Shown here in pieces: positions 7,971 through 17,486 of a DNA stretch of 64,000 bases. Numbering within the stretch: position 1 is the stretch's first letter; each line of letters starts with the position of its first letter. The translations under genes were made by a program, and so were the position numbers. Source of the DNA: Pseudomonadota bacterium. GTDB lineage: Bacteria; Pseudomonadota; Alphaproteobacteria; Rhizobiales; JAKPQE01. The notes beneath the pieces are model-generated. The model did no database searches. It was not told the origin of the DNA and saw only the letters and a list, made by a program, of their open reading frames with translations. Location: contig JAKPQE010000152.1 in NCBI GenBank assembly GCA_029572955.1, positions 1 to 64,000 on the forward strand, in the 5' to 3' direction.

Positions 7971-8678
7971 ATGCAGGACTTCGGCGCAGCGTTCTGGCTT
8001 GCCGGCGAGCTTCTCGTCTCCGGCGACGAGACGCTTGCCGAAATCGTCGTCTTGTCGCTGAAGATCAATGCCGGCGCGGTGGCGCTCGCCTCGGCGATCG
8101 GCATGCCGCTCGGGGCGATCCTCGCCGTCGCCCGCTTCCCGGGTCGCCAGGCGCTCGTCGTCCTCGTCAATTCGCTGATGGGGCTGCCGCCGGTGGTCGT
8201 CGGCCTCGTCGTCTATCTCATGCTGTCGAATGCCGGCCCGCTCGGCGTCCTGCAGCTTCTCTACACGCCGACGGCGATGATCGTCGCCCAGACGGTGCTG
8301 GTGACGCCGATCGTCGCCGCCCTCACCCGGCAGGTCATCGAGGACATGGACGCCGAGTACAGCGAACAGCTCGATTCCCTCGCCGTCGGCCGGCTGGCCC
8401 GCATCGGCACGCTTCTCTACGATGCCCGGGCGAGCCTCGTCACCGCCGTGCTCGCCGGCTTCGGGCGGTCGGTCGCCGAGGTCGGCGCCGTCATCATCGT
8501 CGGCGGAAACATCAATCACGTGACCCGGGTGATGACGACGGCGATCGCGCTCGAGACCTCGAAGGGTAATCTCGCCCTCGCCCTGGCGCTCGGCTTCGTG
8601 CTCCTCACGATCGCCATCGTCGTCAACGGCGCGGTCGGCGGCCTGCGCCTCGCCATGGTGCGCGACGCCCATGCTTGA
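7971..8678 (+). CDS. tupB: Tungstate ABC transporter permease TupB
   Basis: A 235-residue inner-membrane permease with about five to six helices. The segment SLMGLPPVVVGLVVYLMLS and the coupling region around SEQLDSLAVGRLARIGTLLYDAR followed by GFGRSVAEVGAVIIVGGNI resemble TupB-type permeases, which lack the longer N-terminus of molybdate ModB. It overlaps the ATPase gene by eight bases and precedes the tungstate-type binding protein. The cluster therefore codes a complete importer supplying tungstate (or possibly molybdate) for oxoanion cofactors. Export or sulfate specificity is less likely given the binding protein. Confidence 0.88.
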   Translation: MQDFGAAFWLAGELLVSGDETLAEIVVLSLKINAGAVALASAIGMPLGAILAVARFPGRQALVVLVNSLMGLPPVVVGLVVYLMLSNAGPLGVLQLLYTPTAMIVAQTVLVTPIVAALTRQVIEDMDAEYSEQLDSLAVGRLARIGTLLYDARASLVTAVLAGFGRSVAEVGAVIIVGGNINHVTRVMTTAIALETSKGNLALALALGFVLLTIAIVVNGAVGGLRLAMVRDAHA

Positions 8679-9423
8679 GCGCCCGATCACCCGCCACGGC
8701 GCCGTCTCGGCGCTGCTGCCACTCGTCGTCGAGGACCTCGTCTTCGAGGCCGGCGGCCGGCGACTGATCGACGGCATCGACCTCACCCTCGAGGCCGGCC
8801 GGCGCAGCGTCATCCTCGGCCCGAACGGGTCCGGCAAGAGCCTCTTTCTCCGCCTGATCCACGGCCTCATCCCGCCGACCTCCGGCCGCATCGCCTGGAA
8901 CGGCCGGCCGCCCGGGCGCGAGGTGCGGCTTTCCCAGGCGATGGTGTTCCAGCAGCCGGTGCTGCTGCGCCGCTCGGTCGCCGCCAATATCGACTACGCC
9001 CTTGCGGCGCACGGGTTCGACAAGGCGGCGCGGCGGGCCCGCACCGAGCAGATGCTGATCGAGGCCGGGCTCGAACACCTGGCGCGCCAGCCGGCGCGGC
9101 GGCTCTCTGGCGGCGAGCAGCAGCGCCTCGCCCTTGCCCGCGCCCTCGCCGTCGAGCCGGACGTGCTGCTTCTCGACGAGCCGACGTCGAGCCTCGATCC
9201 GCACGCGACGCTGCGCATCGAGATGCTGATCGCGCGGGCGGCGCAGGAGGGCGTGCGCATCGTCCTCGTCACGCACGACATCGGCCAGGCGCGGCGATTT
9301 GCCGACGAGGTGGTGTTCCTCCATCGTGGCAGGATCGCCGAACACGCGCCGGCCGAGGTATTTTTCGACGAGCCCGGGTCGGAGGCAGCGCGCAGCTTCC
9401 TTGCCGGCGAGCTCGTCCTTTGA
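8671..9423 (+). CDS. tupC: Tungstate ABC transporter ATP-binding protein TupC
   Basis: A 250-residue ABC ATPase. Walker A is GPNGSGKS, the Q-loop lies in AMVFQQPVLLRR, the signature is LSGGEQQRLALARAL, Walker B is DVLLLDEPTSSLD, and the switch histidine is in VTHDIGQARR. It powers the TupB permease and overlaps tupB by eight bases. No C-terminal molybdate-binding (TOBE) domain is present, unlike ModC, which agrees with a TupC assignment. Confidence 0.88.
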   Translation: MLERPITRHGAVSALLPLVVEDLVFEAGGRRLIDGIDLTLEAGRRSVILGPNGSGKSLFLRLIHGLIPPTSGRIAWNGRPPGREVRLSQAMVFQQPVLLRRSVAANIDYALAAHGFDKAARRARTEQMLIEAGLEHLARQPARRLSGGEQQRLALARALAVEPDVLLLDEPTSSLDPHATLRIEMLIARAAQEGVRIVLVTHDIGQARRFADEVVFLHRGRIAEHAPAEVFFDEPGSEAARSFLAGELVL

Positions 9424-9445
9424 GACGTACACAGAGGAAACCCCG

Positions 9446-10264
9446 ATGCGACTCGCTCTCCTGACCCTCGCCCTCGCCGCGGCCGCCTTCGCCGGTGCCG
9501 CGTTTGCCGCCGATCGCTATATCGTCGTGCAGTCGACGACCTCGACGCAGAATTCCGGCCTGCTCGACTACCTGCTGCCGATCTTCACCGCCAAGACCGG
9601 GATCGAGGTCCGGGTCGTCGCGGTCGGCACCGGCCAGGCGATCAAGAACGCCGCCAATGGCGACGGCGACGTGCTGCTCGTCCACGCCAAGGCGGCCGAG
9701 GAGAAGTTCGTCGCCGAGGGCTTCGGCGTGAAACGCTTCGACCTCATGTACAACGACTTCGTCATCGTCGGCCCGCCGGCCGATCCGGCCGGCGTCGAGG
9801 GCTCGACCGACGTCGTCGCGGCGCTGCAGAAGATCGCCGAAACGAGCGCGCCCTTCGCCTCGCGCGCCGACGATTCGGGCACCCACAAGGCCGAGATGAA
9901 GCTCTGGAAGGAGGCCGGCATCGACCCGACCGCGGCGAGCGGCGGCTGGTATCGCGAAACCGGCTCGGGCATGGGCCAGACGCTCAACACCGGCATCGGC
10001 ATGGGCGCCTATGTGCTGACCGACCGCGCCACCTGGGTCGCGTTCGGCAACAAGGGCGACTACGGGATCGCCGTCGAGGGCGATGCCAGGCTCTTCAACC
10101 AGTACGGCGTGATCCTCGTCAACAAGGACAAGCTGGCGAACGTCAAGGCCGATCTCGGCCAGGCGTTCGTCGACTGGCTGATCTCCAAGGAAGGCCAGGA
10201 CGCCATCGCCGGCTTCGAGGTCGAGGGCCAGCAGCTGTTCTTCCCGAACGCCAAGGGCGAGTGA
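9446..10264 (+). CDS. tupA: Tungstate-binding periplasmic protein TupA
   Basis: A 272-residue exported substrate-binding protein. The signal peptide (MRLALLTLALAAAAFAGAAFA) is followed at once by the family motif VQSTTSTQNSGL, the Ser/Thr cluster that binds the oxoanion in TupA. RADDSGTHKAEMKLWKEAGI and YVLTDRATW are further family segments. The start at 9446 is preceded by AGAGGAAA. The gene lies 22 bases after tupC and ends the operon. Three perfect hairpins follow it. Confidence 0.92.
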   Translation: MRLALLTLALAAAAFAGAAFAADRYIVVQSTTSTQNSGLLDYLLPIFTAKTGIEVRVVAVGTGQAIKNAANGDGDVLLVHAKAAEEKFVAEGFGVKRFDLMYNDFVIVGPPADPAGVEGSTDVVAALQKIAETSAPFASRADDSGTHKAEMKLWKEAGIDPTAASGGWYRETGSGMGQTLNTGIGMGAYVLTDRATWVAFGNKGDYGIAVEGDARLFNQYGVILVNKDKLANVKADLGQAFVDWLISKEGQDAIAGFEVEGQQLFFPNAKGE

Positions 10265-10267
10265 TCT

Positions 10268-10301
10268 CAACGGTCGAAGATGCCGATGCATCCGACCGTT
10301 G
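10268..10301. repeat. Inverted repeat 1 downstream of tupA
   Basis: CAACGGTCG at 10268-10276 is mirrored by CGACCGTTG at 10293-10301, a 9-bp perfect stem with a 16-base loop. It starts 4 bases after the tupA stop. It is the first of three consecutive hairpins in this spacer and could slow RNA polymerase or protect the 3' end of the transcript. Confidence 0.6.
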
Positions 10302-10309
10302 AATTTCTC

Positions 10310-10348
10310 GCGGATTTCTCAGTTGCACCAAGGGCATGAGAAATCCGC
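10310..10348. repeat. Inverted repeat 2 downstream of tupA
   Basis: GCGGATTTCTCA at 10310-10321 pairs perfectly with TGAGAAATCCGC at 10337-10348, a 12-bp stem with a 15-base loop. No T-run follows, so it is not a standard intrinsic terminator by itself. Confidence 0.65.
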
Positions 10349-10355
10349 GAACGGA

Positions 10356-10388
10356 ATACCGAGGGGCATCTCCGATGCCCCTCGGTAT
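10356..10388. terminator. Strong hairpin between convergent tupA and the hybrid kinase gene
   Basis: ATACCGAGGGGCATC at 10356-10370 pairs without mismatch with GATGCCCCTCGGTAT at 10374-10388, leaving a 3-base loop. It lies between the stops of convergent genes (10264 and 10412). It probably ends or insulates transcription from both sides, although neither side has a clear T-run. Confidence 0.5.
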
Positions 10389-10411
10389 GACGCAGCCACC
10401 AGCGACCAAGG

Positions 10412-13400
10412 CTATTCGGCGGCCGGCCGCTGCACCCGCCATTGCGCGAGGACGGCGCGCAGGGCGGCCGGCTTCAGCGGCTTGTTGAGGACGCCGATGC
10501 CGCGATCCTTGGCCGCCTCGCGAACGCTCGGCGAACGGTCGGCGGTGATCAGCACCGCCGGCAGGTCGGCGCCGTAGCGGCTGCGCAGCGAACTGACGGT
10601 CTCGAGGCCGGTGCCCTCGTCGAGGTGATAGTCGACGAGGACGACATGCGGATCGGCGCCGGTCTCGCGCAGCTGCTTCAGCGCCTCGCGGGTCGAGCCC
10701 GCCTTCAGCACGCGGCAGCCCCAGCCCGAGAGCAGCGCCTCCATGCCGTCGAGGATGCGCGCCTCGTTGTCGATGCACAGCACCGTCATGCCGGCGAGCT
10801 GGCCGGCCGGCGCGGCGACCCGCGGCTCCGGCGGCCGGGCGGCGAGCTGGGCATCGGCGATCGGGATATCGACGGAGAATTTCGAGCCGCGACCCGGCGT
10901 CGAGACGAGCGACACCGGGTGGTCGAGCACCCGCGAGATGCGCTCGACGATGGAGAGGCCGAGGCCGAGGCCGCGGGCGGCGCGGGCACCGGCCTCGAGG
11001 CGCTGGAACTCCTTGTAGATCACCTTCTGCTTGGCCAGCGGGATGCCGAGACCGGTGTCGAAGACGTCGACGCGGACCTTGCCGTGGCGGCGCCGGCAGC
11101 CGACGAGGACGCGGCCGCTCGTCGTATATTTGATGGCGTTGGAGACGAGGTTCTGCAGCAGGCGGCGCAGCAGGCGGCGGTCGGAACGCACGGTCAGCGA
11201 CGACGGCACGATGACGAGCTTCAGGTTCTTGTCGCGCGCCATCGGCTCGAACTCGACGGCGAGCTGCTTCATGATCTCGTCGAGGCGGAAGGAACCGAAT
11301 TCCGGCTTCAGGGCGCCGGCATCGAGGCGCGAGATGTCGAGCACCGCGCCGATGATCTCCTCGACCCCTTCGAGGGAGGCGTCGACATTCTGGATGAGGC
11401 GGCGGTCCTCGTCGTCGGAATGGCGCTCGACGAGGCTCGTCACGTAGAGGCGGGCGGCGTTCAGCGGCTGCAGGATGTCGTGGCCGGCGGCGGCGAGGAA
11501 GCGGGTCTTGCCGATATTGGCCTCGTCGGCGAGCGCCTTGGCACGGGCCAGTTCCTGGTTGAGGCGGGTCAGTTCCTCGGTGCGGTCGCGGACGCGGATC
11601 TCGAGGGTCTGCTTGGCCCGCTCCAGCGCCTCGGCGGCGGCGACGCGATCGGTGATGTCGGTATAGGTGGCGACGATGCCGCCGCCCGGCATGGCGTTGG
11701 AGCGCACCTCGAGCACCGTGCCGGTCGAGTGCATGCGCTCCTGGAAGGTCTCCATGGCGACGGCGAAGCGCTCGATGCGGTCGGCGACGATGAGATCCGG
11801 GTCGCCGGGGCCGAGTTCGCCGCGCTCAGCGTTGTAGCGCACGATGGCATGCAGCGAGACGCCGACCTGGCCGAACTCCGTCGGCAGGCCGAGCAGGTCG
11901 CGGAAATGGCGGTTCCAGCAGATGAGGCGGAGGTCGCGATCGAACACGCAGATGCCCTGGCGCACCTGGTCGAGCGCGGTCTGCAGGAGGTCGCGGTTGT
12001 ACTGGATCGCCGCCGAGGCGTCGTCGAGGAGCTTCAGCGCGCCCTTGGTCGAGGCGTCGGAGCGCTTCAGCAGCAGCGACAGGACGAGGCGCGAGGAGGC
12101 CGCGCCGATGGCGCTGGCGAGGAGCTGCTCGGCATAGCGCAGCAGGTGGGCGTCGACCTCGCGGCCCGGCGCGAGCGAGAGGTTGCGTGCTTCGGCAAAG
12201 CTCGTGAAGGAGCGCTCGGCGCGCTCCTCGCCGATATAGCGGGCGACGGTTCCGCGCAGGTCGCCGACGGTCACGGTGGTGCGGAACAGGCGCAGCGCCG
12301 GGGCCTGGGTGAACTCGGCCGGCACGAACAGGTTGGCCTGCAGCCGCTCGATCGGCTTCGGCATGCGGGCGAGCGAGACGACGATATAGGCGAGGACGTT
12401 GAAGGCGAGGCTCCAGAACACGCCGTGGGTCAGCGGATCGAAGGCGAAGGAGAGCAGCGCCTGCGGCCGCAGCAGGCCGAAACCGAACGGCCCGAGCTCG
12501 ACGAGCGAAGCCGGCACCAGCCCGGAGGCGGCGAGATTGGGCAGAAGCAGCGTATAGGCCCAGACGGCGAAGCCGATGCTCATGCCGGCGATGGCGCCGC
12601 GGGCCGTCGCCCGGCGCCAGATCAGGCCGCCGATGAAGGCCGGCGCGAACTGGGCGATGGCGGCGAACGACATCAGGCCGATCGAGGCGAGCGCCGCGGT
12701 GTTGCCGGCGAGCCGGTAATAGGCATAGGCGAGCAGCAGGATGACGAAGATCGCGAGGCGGCGGATGTTGAGCAGCAGGAGCCCCATGTCGCTGCGGTCG
12801 CGGTCGCCGCGGCGCAGCAGCAGCGGCATGACCAGATCGTTCGAGACCATGATGGCAAGGGCGATGGCGGCGACGATCACCATGGCGGTCGCCGCCGACA
12901 GGCCGCCGATGAAGGCGACGAGCGAGACGAGGCCGCTGTCGACCGACATCGGCAGGCGCAGCACGAAAGTGTCGGCATCGACCGCGTCACCGAAGATGAC
13001 GAGGCCGGCGATCGAGATCGGAATGACGAACAGGTTGATGGCGACGAGGTAGAGCGGGAACAGCCAGGCGGCGCGGCGCAGCTCGCGTTGGCTGTTGTTC
13101 TCGACCACCGTGACGTGGAACTGGCGCGGCAGCATCAGCGCGGCGAACAGCGACAGGAGCGTCATGGTGATCCAGGTGCCGCCATTGAGGTCGCGGCCGA
13201 GCACGTCGGCGGTGATCCCGGCCTCGCCGGCGATCGCGAACAGCTCGCGCGGGCCGTCGAACATGCCGTAGACGACATAGGCGCCGACGACGAGGAAGGC
13301 GACGAGCTTGACGAGCGACTCGGCGGCGACCGCCAGCATCAGGCCTTCCTGGTGCTCGGTGGCGTCGATGTGGCGGGTGCCGAAGAGGATGGCGAAGGCG

Positions 13401-13912
13401 GCCATGGCGAGGGCGACGACGAGGCCGATGTCGCCGATCGGCGTCGCGCCGGTGGTCGGGCTCTGGCCGAGGGTGGTCGCCAGCGACGAGGAGACGGCTT
13501 TGAGCTGCAGCGCGATGTAGGGCAGCGTGCCGACCACCGCGATGATGGTGGCGACGGCGGCGACCCATTCGTTCTTGCCGTAGCGCGAGCCGAGGAAGTC
13601 GGCGATCGAGGTGATCTTCTCGGTCTTGGCGAGGCGCACGATGCGGCGCAGCACCGGATAGCCGAGACCGAACAGGATCATCGGGCCGACATAGATGGTC
13701 AGGAAGTCGAGGCCGTTCTTGGCGGCAAAGCCGACCGAGCCGAAGAAGGTCCAGGACGTGCAGTAGACGCCGAGCGAGAGGGCGTAGATCAGCGGCCGCC
13801 CGCTCCCGGCCGAGGGACGGCGGGCGGCGAGGCGATCGCCGAAGCTCGCCACCGCGAACAGGAAGCCGATATAGGCGAGTGCGGCGGCGATGACGAACCA
13901 GCCCTGCAGCAT
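10412..13912 (-). CDS. SLC5-type transporter/hybrid sensor histidine kinase-response regulator
   Basis: A 1166-residue inner-membrane protein. The N-terminal part, about 1-480, is a sodium:solute symporter-like domain with roughly 12-13 helices (LQGWFVIAAALAYIGFLFAV, YALSLGVYCTSWTFFGSVGF). A linker, a PAS domain (about 645-755) and a coiled coil follow, then the H box GHDILQPLNAAR with His811, N box NLVSNAIKYTTSG, G boxes VFDTGLGIP and GLGLGLSIV. A C-terminal receiver (about 1042-1166) has Asp1094 in VLVDYHLDEGTG. This is the general layout of CbrA-type sensors plus a receiver. Target and stimulus are unknown. I set the start at MLQGWF, where the first helix begins. Confidence 0.9.
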   Translation of the reverse strand: MLQGWFVIAAALAYIGFLFAVASFGDRLAARRPSAGSGRPLIYALSLGVYCTSWTFFGSVGFAAKNGLDFLTIYVGPMILFGLGYPVLRRIVRLAKTEKITSIADFLGSRYGKNEWVAAVATIIAVVGTLPYIALQLKAVSSSLATTLGQSPTTGATPIGDIGLVVALAMAAFAILFGTRHIDATEHQEGLMLAVAAESLVKLVAFLVVGAYVVYGMFDGPRELFAIAGEAGITADVLGRDLNGGTWITMTLLSLFAALMLPRQFHVTVVENNSQRELRRAAWLFPLYLVAINLFVIPISIAGLVIFGDAVDADTFVLRLPMSVDSGLVSLVAFIGGLSAATAMVIVAAIALAIMVSNDLVMPLLLRRGDRDRSDMGLLLLNIRRLAIFVILLLAYAYYRLAGNTAALASIGLMSFAAIAQFAPAFIGGLIWRRATARGAIAGMSIGFAVWAYTLLLPNLAASGLVPASLVELGPFGFGLLRPQALLSFAFDPLTHGVFWSLAFNVLAYIVVSLARMPKPIERLQANLFVPAEFTQAPALRLFRTTVTVGDLRGTVARYIGEERAERSFTSFAEARNLSLAPGREVDAHLLRYAEQLLASAIGAASSRLVLSLLLKRSDASTKGALKLLDDASAAIQYNRDLLQTALDQVRQGICVFDRDLRLICWNRHFRDLLGLPTEFGQVGVSLHAIVRYNAERGELGPGDPDLIVADRIERFAVAMETFQERMHSTGTVLEVRSNAMPGGGIVATYTDITDRVAAAEALERAKQTLEIRVRDRTEELTRLNQELARAKALADEANIGKTRFLAAAGHDILQPLNAARLYVTSLVERHSDDEDRRLIQNVDASLEGVEEIIGAVLDISRLDAGALKPEFGSFRLDEIMKQLAVEFEPMARDKNLKLVIVPSSLTVRSDRRLLRRLLQNLVSNAIKYTTSGRVLVGCRRRHGKVRVDVFDTGLGIPLAKQKVIYKEFQRLEAGARAARGLGLGLSIVERISRVLDHPVSLVSTPGRGSKFSVDIPIADAQLAARPPEPRVAAPAGQLAGMTVLCIDNEARILDGMEALLSGWGCRVLKAGSTREALKQLRETGADPHVVLVDYHLDEGTGLETVSSLRSRYGADLPAVLITADRSPSVREAAKDRGIGVLNKPLKPAALRAVLAQWRVQRPAAE

Positions 13913-14072
13913 CCGCGTGACCTGTCCTTCCGGCAGGGGCGCGCCTTGCAGCCGAAGGCGCCGCCCGTCTCGTGACAATGATCGGAAATCCGAGCATATA
14001 AGCGTCTCGAAGTCCACCGGAACGGCGGGCGGACGCGGCGGCGCGGGCCGGGCGCGTTTGACGGAGGACGCG

Positions 14073-14708
14073 ATGGGTCTGTTCGACATCTTCCGGCGCC
14101 CGGCGCCGATCGCCGACCGCGCGGCACTCGCGGACTTCGTCGACAGCCGCGCCGCGTTCCTCACGCAGAAATGCGTGTTCGAATATTCCCGGGCGCGGGC
14201 CGGCATCCTGTGGCAGAAGCTGTTCAAGGAAGAGGCGTTCGTCGCCGCCGTCGAGGCGGCGCGCTGGCACAATTATCCGCTCGGTGTCGCCTATGTCGTC
14301 CGCATGGCCGAGGCGACCCTGCGCCCGGCCGACGGCGCGACGGCGGCAGCGCTCGTCGCCGGCCTTGCCGAGGTCGCGGCGGCCGTGCTCGCCCGGCACG
14401 GCGACGCGGCGGTCGTTGCCGACGACGACTGGCAGGCGGCCGGGGCCGAGATCGGCCAGCGCCTCGCCCAGGGCCTCCTGGCCCCCGTGCCGGCGATCAA
14501 GGACATCCCGCTCGAGACGGCGCGGCGCTTCTTTGCCCGCATGCCGATCCACGAGAGCCTCCGCGGCGAGGATTTCGAGCTGGTGCAGAACCACCTGCGC
14601 TCCAACCTCTGCCGCATCTACGAGGATTTCGCCGCCCGGGCCGACCGCGAGCGGCTGGTGCGGGCGCTCGTTGCGCCGGGATCCGTGACAAACACGCACG
14701 GGGCTTGA
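14073..14708 (+). CDS. Conserved hypothetical protein
   Basis: A 211-residue, apparently soluble, mostly helical protein starting MGLFDIFRRPAPIADRAALADF. No catalytic motif or signal peptide is visible. Segments such as AAFLTQKCVFEYSRARAGILWQ and HESLRGEDFELVQNHLRSNLCRIYEDF look conserved and resemble a Rhizobiales-restricted family of unknown role that often sits before exonuclease/DUF294 genes. ACGGAGGACGCG precedes the ATG. It is divergent from the hybrid kinase gene (160 bases between starts) and lies 101 bases before the exonuclease-CBS-DUF294 gene. Confidence 0.7.
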   Translation: MGLFDIFRRPAPIADRAALADFVDSRAAFLTQKCVFEYSRARAGILWQKLFKEEAFVAAVEAARWHNYPLGVAYVVRMAEATLRPADGATAAALVAGLAEVAAAVLARHGDAAVVADDDWQAAGAEIGQRLAQGLLAPVPAIKDIPLETARRFFARMPIHESLRGEDFELVQNHLRSNLCRIYEDFAARADRERLVRALVAPGSVTNTHGA

Positions 14709-14809
14709 TTCCGGCCCGGCGATTCCGTTCCATTCGCGACAACGAAGACCGGCGAGAGACCGCCCGAAAAGGGCGGCGGGCGGCATCGCCAATCCCGGGG
14801 GAGAGACGC

Positions 14810-16948
14810 TTGATCCATACCGCCAGCAGCACCACGCCGCTGATCGCCATCGATGCGGTGGTGCTCGACACCGAGACGACCGGCCTCGACACCAACAAGG
14901 CGCGCCTCGTGCAGATCGGCGCGGTGCGCCTGCGCAACGGGCTGATCCGCACCGACGAGGTGTTCGACACGCTGATCAATCCGGGCGTGCCGATCCCGCC
15001 GGCGACGACGGCGATCCATCACATCGACGACGACATGGTCATCGGCGCGCCGACCTTTCCCGACATCCGCGAGGATTTGCGCGCGTTCATCGGCGATTCC
15101 ATCGTCATCGGCCATTCGATCGGCTTCGACCTCGCCATGCTGCGCCGGGAATGCAAGCTGGCGACGCTGATGTTCGGCGTGCCACGCACCCTCGACACGC
15201 GCCTGCTCGCCCAGATCGCCAATCCCAAGCTGCCGGAATTCTCCATGGAGATGATCGGCAAATGGCTCGGCGTCGAGCTTGCCGACCGCCACACCGCGCT
15301 CGGCGACGCGATCGCCACCGCCAGGCTGTTCCAGGCGCTGGTGCCGAAGCTGCGCGAGGGCGGCATCCGCACCGTCGCCGAGGCCGAAAAGGCCTGCCGG
15401 CAATTGACCGAGGTGCTCGAGGAGCACCAGCGCGCCGGCTGGATGGAGCCGGTGGCGCCGCCGAGCCGGGCCGACGCGGAGCGCACCCTCTCCCGCCTCG
15501 ACAGCTATCCCTACCGCCACCGGGTGCGCGACGTAATGAGCCGGGCGCCGCTGTTCATCGCGGCCTCGACCAGCCTCAACGACGCGATGCGGCAGATGGT
15601 CGAGAAGCGGATCAGTTCGGTCTTTGCCAGCGCCGAGCTGCCGGCCGAAGGCACGGCGCCCGCCGCCGTCGCGACCGGCATCGTCACCGAGCGCGACGTG
15701 CTCCGCGCCATCTCGATCAACGGTCCGGGGGCGCTGGTGCGTCCGGTCGCCGACTTCATGTCGAAGCCGCTCGCGGCCATTCCGGAAGAGGCGTTCATCT
15801 ATCGCGCGGTCGGCCGCATGAGCCGGCTGAAGGTGCGCCACCTCGGCGTCGTCAACGAACGCGGCGAACTCGTCGGGGCGCTGTCGGCCCGCGATCTGTT
15901 GCGGCTTCGGGCGAGCGAGGCGATCTCGCTCGGCGACGAAATCGACGAGGCGATCTCGGTGCCGGCGCTCGGCGCGGCCTGGGCCAAGCTGCCGATGGTG
16001 GCGCGCAGCCTCGTCGAGGAGGATGTCGGAGCGCGCGAGGTCGCCGCCGTGATCAGCCGTGAGATCGGCGCCCTCGTGCGCAAGGCGGCGCTGATCGCCG
16101 AAGAGCGCATGGAGGCCGAGGGCCGGGGTCTCGCGCCGGTGCACTACGCGCTGCTCGTGCTCGGCTCGGCGGGGCGCGGCGAGAGCCTGCTGTCGGCCGA
16201 CCAGGACACCGCCATCGTCTTCGAGAGCGGCGCGCCGGGCGGTTCCGAAGACCAGTGGTTCGCCGAACTCGCCACCCATGTCGGCGACATCCTCAACGAG
16301 GTCGGCCTGCCCTATTGCAAGGGCGGCGTGATGGCGCGGAACGCGGAGTGGCGCGGCAGCCTCGATACCTGGATCGAGCGCATCGACGGATGGGTGCGCC
16401 GGTCGCGGCCGGACGACCTGCTGTCGGTCGACATCTTCTACGACCTCAGGGTCGTGCATGGCGACGCCGCGCTCGGCCACCGGCTGCTGACCGAGGCCTA
16501 TGAGCGCGGCCACCGCGCCGCCGGCTTTGCCAAGCTGCTCGCCGAGATCGGCGAGACCTACCGGCCGCCGGTCAATTTCCTCGGCGGCTTCAAGACCGAG
16601 TTCGGCCGGCTCGACCTGAAGAAGGGCGGCCTCCTGCCGGTCGTCACGGCGGCGCGGGTGCTCGCCATCCGCCACAACATCGTGCGGCGGGCGACGCGCG
16701 ACCGGCTCGACGCGATCCGCGGCATGGGCATCGGCGGGGAGACCGACATCGCCCGGCTCAACGCGGCGCACGAGACGATCCTGAAGCTGATCCTGCGCCA
16801 GCAGGTCACCGACAGCGTCGAGGGCCACCCGCTGTCGAGCTCGGTCCGGGTGAAGAGCCTCGACCGGGTCGAGACCGAAGAGCTGCGCTCGGCCCTCACC
16901 GCCCTCGGCCATGCGGCGGAGATCACGCGCGACCTCATGTTCGCGTGA
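14810..16948 (+). CDS. DEDDh 3'-5' exonuclease fused to CBS pair and DUF294 nucleotidyltransferase
   Basis: A 712-residue multidomain protein. Residues 10-190 form a DnaQ-like exonuclease with D20 and E22 (LDTETTG), D107 ([10 protein letters not shown]), H161 and D166 ([11 protein letters not shown]). Two CBS motifs follow (about 238-290 and 308-362; [12 protein letters not shown] and [12 protein letters not shown]). Next is a DUF294 nucleotidyltransferase core with [15 protein letters not shown] (about 448-465), then the DUF294 C-terminal helical domain. All exonuclease residues and the NT G-S and DxD pattern are present. TTG at 14810 is taken as start because GGGGGAGAGA precedes it at good spacing and no earlier ATG fits. 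Substrates are unknown. Confidence 0.85.
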   Translation: MIHTASSTTPLIAIDAVVLDTETTGLDTNKARLVQIGAVRLRNGLIRTDEVFDTLINPGVPIPPATTAIHHIDDDMVIGAPTFPDIREDLRAFIGDSIVIGHSIGFDLAMLRRECKLATLMFGVPRTLDTRLLAQIANPKLPEFSMEMIGKWLGVELADRHTALGDAIATARLFQALVPKLREGGIRTVAEAEKACRQLTEVLEEHQRAGWMEPVAPPSRADAERTLSRLDSYPYRHRVRDVMSRAPLFIAASTSLNDAMRQMVEKRISSVFASAELPAEGTAPAAVATGIVTERDVLRAISINGPGALVRPVADFMSKPLAAIPEEAFIYRAVGRMSRLKVRHLGVVNERGELVGALSARDLLRLRASEAISLGDEIDEAISVPALGAAWAKLPMVARSLVEEDVGAREVAAVISREIGALVRKAALIAEERMEAEGRGLAPVHYALLVLGSAGRGESLLSADQDTAIVFESGAPGGSEDQWFAELATHVGDILNEVGLPYCKGGVMARNAEWRGSLDTWIERIDGWVRRSRPDDLLSVDIFYDLRVVHGDAALGHRLLTEAYERGHRAAGFAKLLAEIGETYRPPVNFLGGFKTEFGRLDLKKGGLLPVVTAARVLAIRHNIVRRATRDRLDAIRGMGIGGETDIARLNAAHETILKLILRQQVTDSVEGHPLSSSVRVKSLDRVETEELRSALTALGHAAEITRDLMFA

Positions 16949-17060
16949 TCGGTTCGCCTTTCGGCGGCTATGGACGCTGCCCGAATTCCTGTTAACGTTT
17001 CCGCGGCACTCCGAGTCGGGGGGACGGATGGCTTGCATGCGAACTCGGGAGACTCTTGAG

Positions 17061-17486
17061 ATGTTCAAGGAATTCAAGGAATTCGCGGTCAAGGGCAATG
17101 TCGTCGACATGGCCGTCGGCATCATGATCGGCGCCGCATTCGGGGCGGTCGTCTCGACCCTCGTCGACGACATCATCATGCCGCCGATCGGCCTCATCCT
17201 CGGCAGTGTCGACTTCTCGCAGCTCTTCGTCACGCTGAAGCAGGGGCTGCCCGAGGGGCCCTACACCACCGTTCAGGCGGCCAAGGATGCCGGCGCGGTG
17301 ACCTGGAACATCGGCCTGTTCATCAACGCGGTGATCAAGTTCGTGATCATCGCCTTCGCCCTGTTCCTCATCGTCAAGGGCATCAACCGGCTGAAGCGCG
17401 AGGCGGACGAGGCGCCGGCCGAGCCGCCGGCACCGCCCAGGAACGAGCAGCTCCTCGAAGAGATCCGGGATCTCTTGAAGAAATGA
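17061..17486 (+). CDS. mscL: Large-conductance mechanosensitive channel MscL
   Basis: A 141-residue inner-membrane channel that opens under membrane tension to release solutes on osmotic downshock. TM1 lies in [20 protein letters not shown] with the pore-lining glycines, followed by [16 protein letters not shown]2 lies in [22 protein letters not shown], and the C-terminal cytoplasmic helix is [14 protein letters not shown]. The ATG at 17061 starts the conserved [13 protein letters not shown]. The stop overlaps the aminotransferase start by ATGA (17483-17486), so the two genes are coupled. Confidence 0.97.
   Translation: MFKEFKEFAVKGNVVDMAVGIMIGAAFGAVVSTLVDDIIMPPIGLILGSVDFSQLFVTLKQGLPEGPYTTVQAAKDAGAVTWNIGLFINAVIKFVIIAFALFLIVKGINRLKREADEAPAEPPAPPRNEQLLEEIRDLLKK

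Noticed and set aside
10442-13975. Plus-strand open frame of over 1100 codons opposite the hybrid kinase
   Set aside because: Its translation is biased, repeat-like acidic/arginine sequence with no domain, while the minus strand encodes clear transporter, PAS, kinase and receiver motifs.
14618-17233. Minus-strand open frame opposite the exonuclease-CBS-DUF294 gene and mscL start
   Set aside because: Composition-driven shadow; the opposite strand carries all catalytic motifs.
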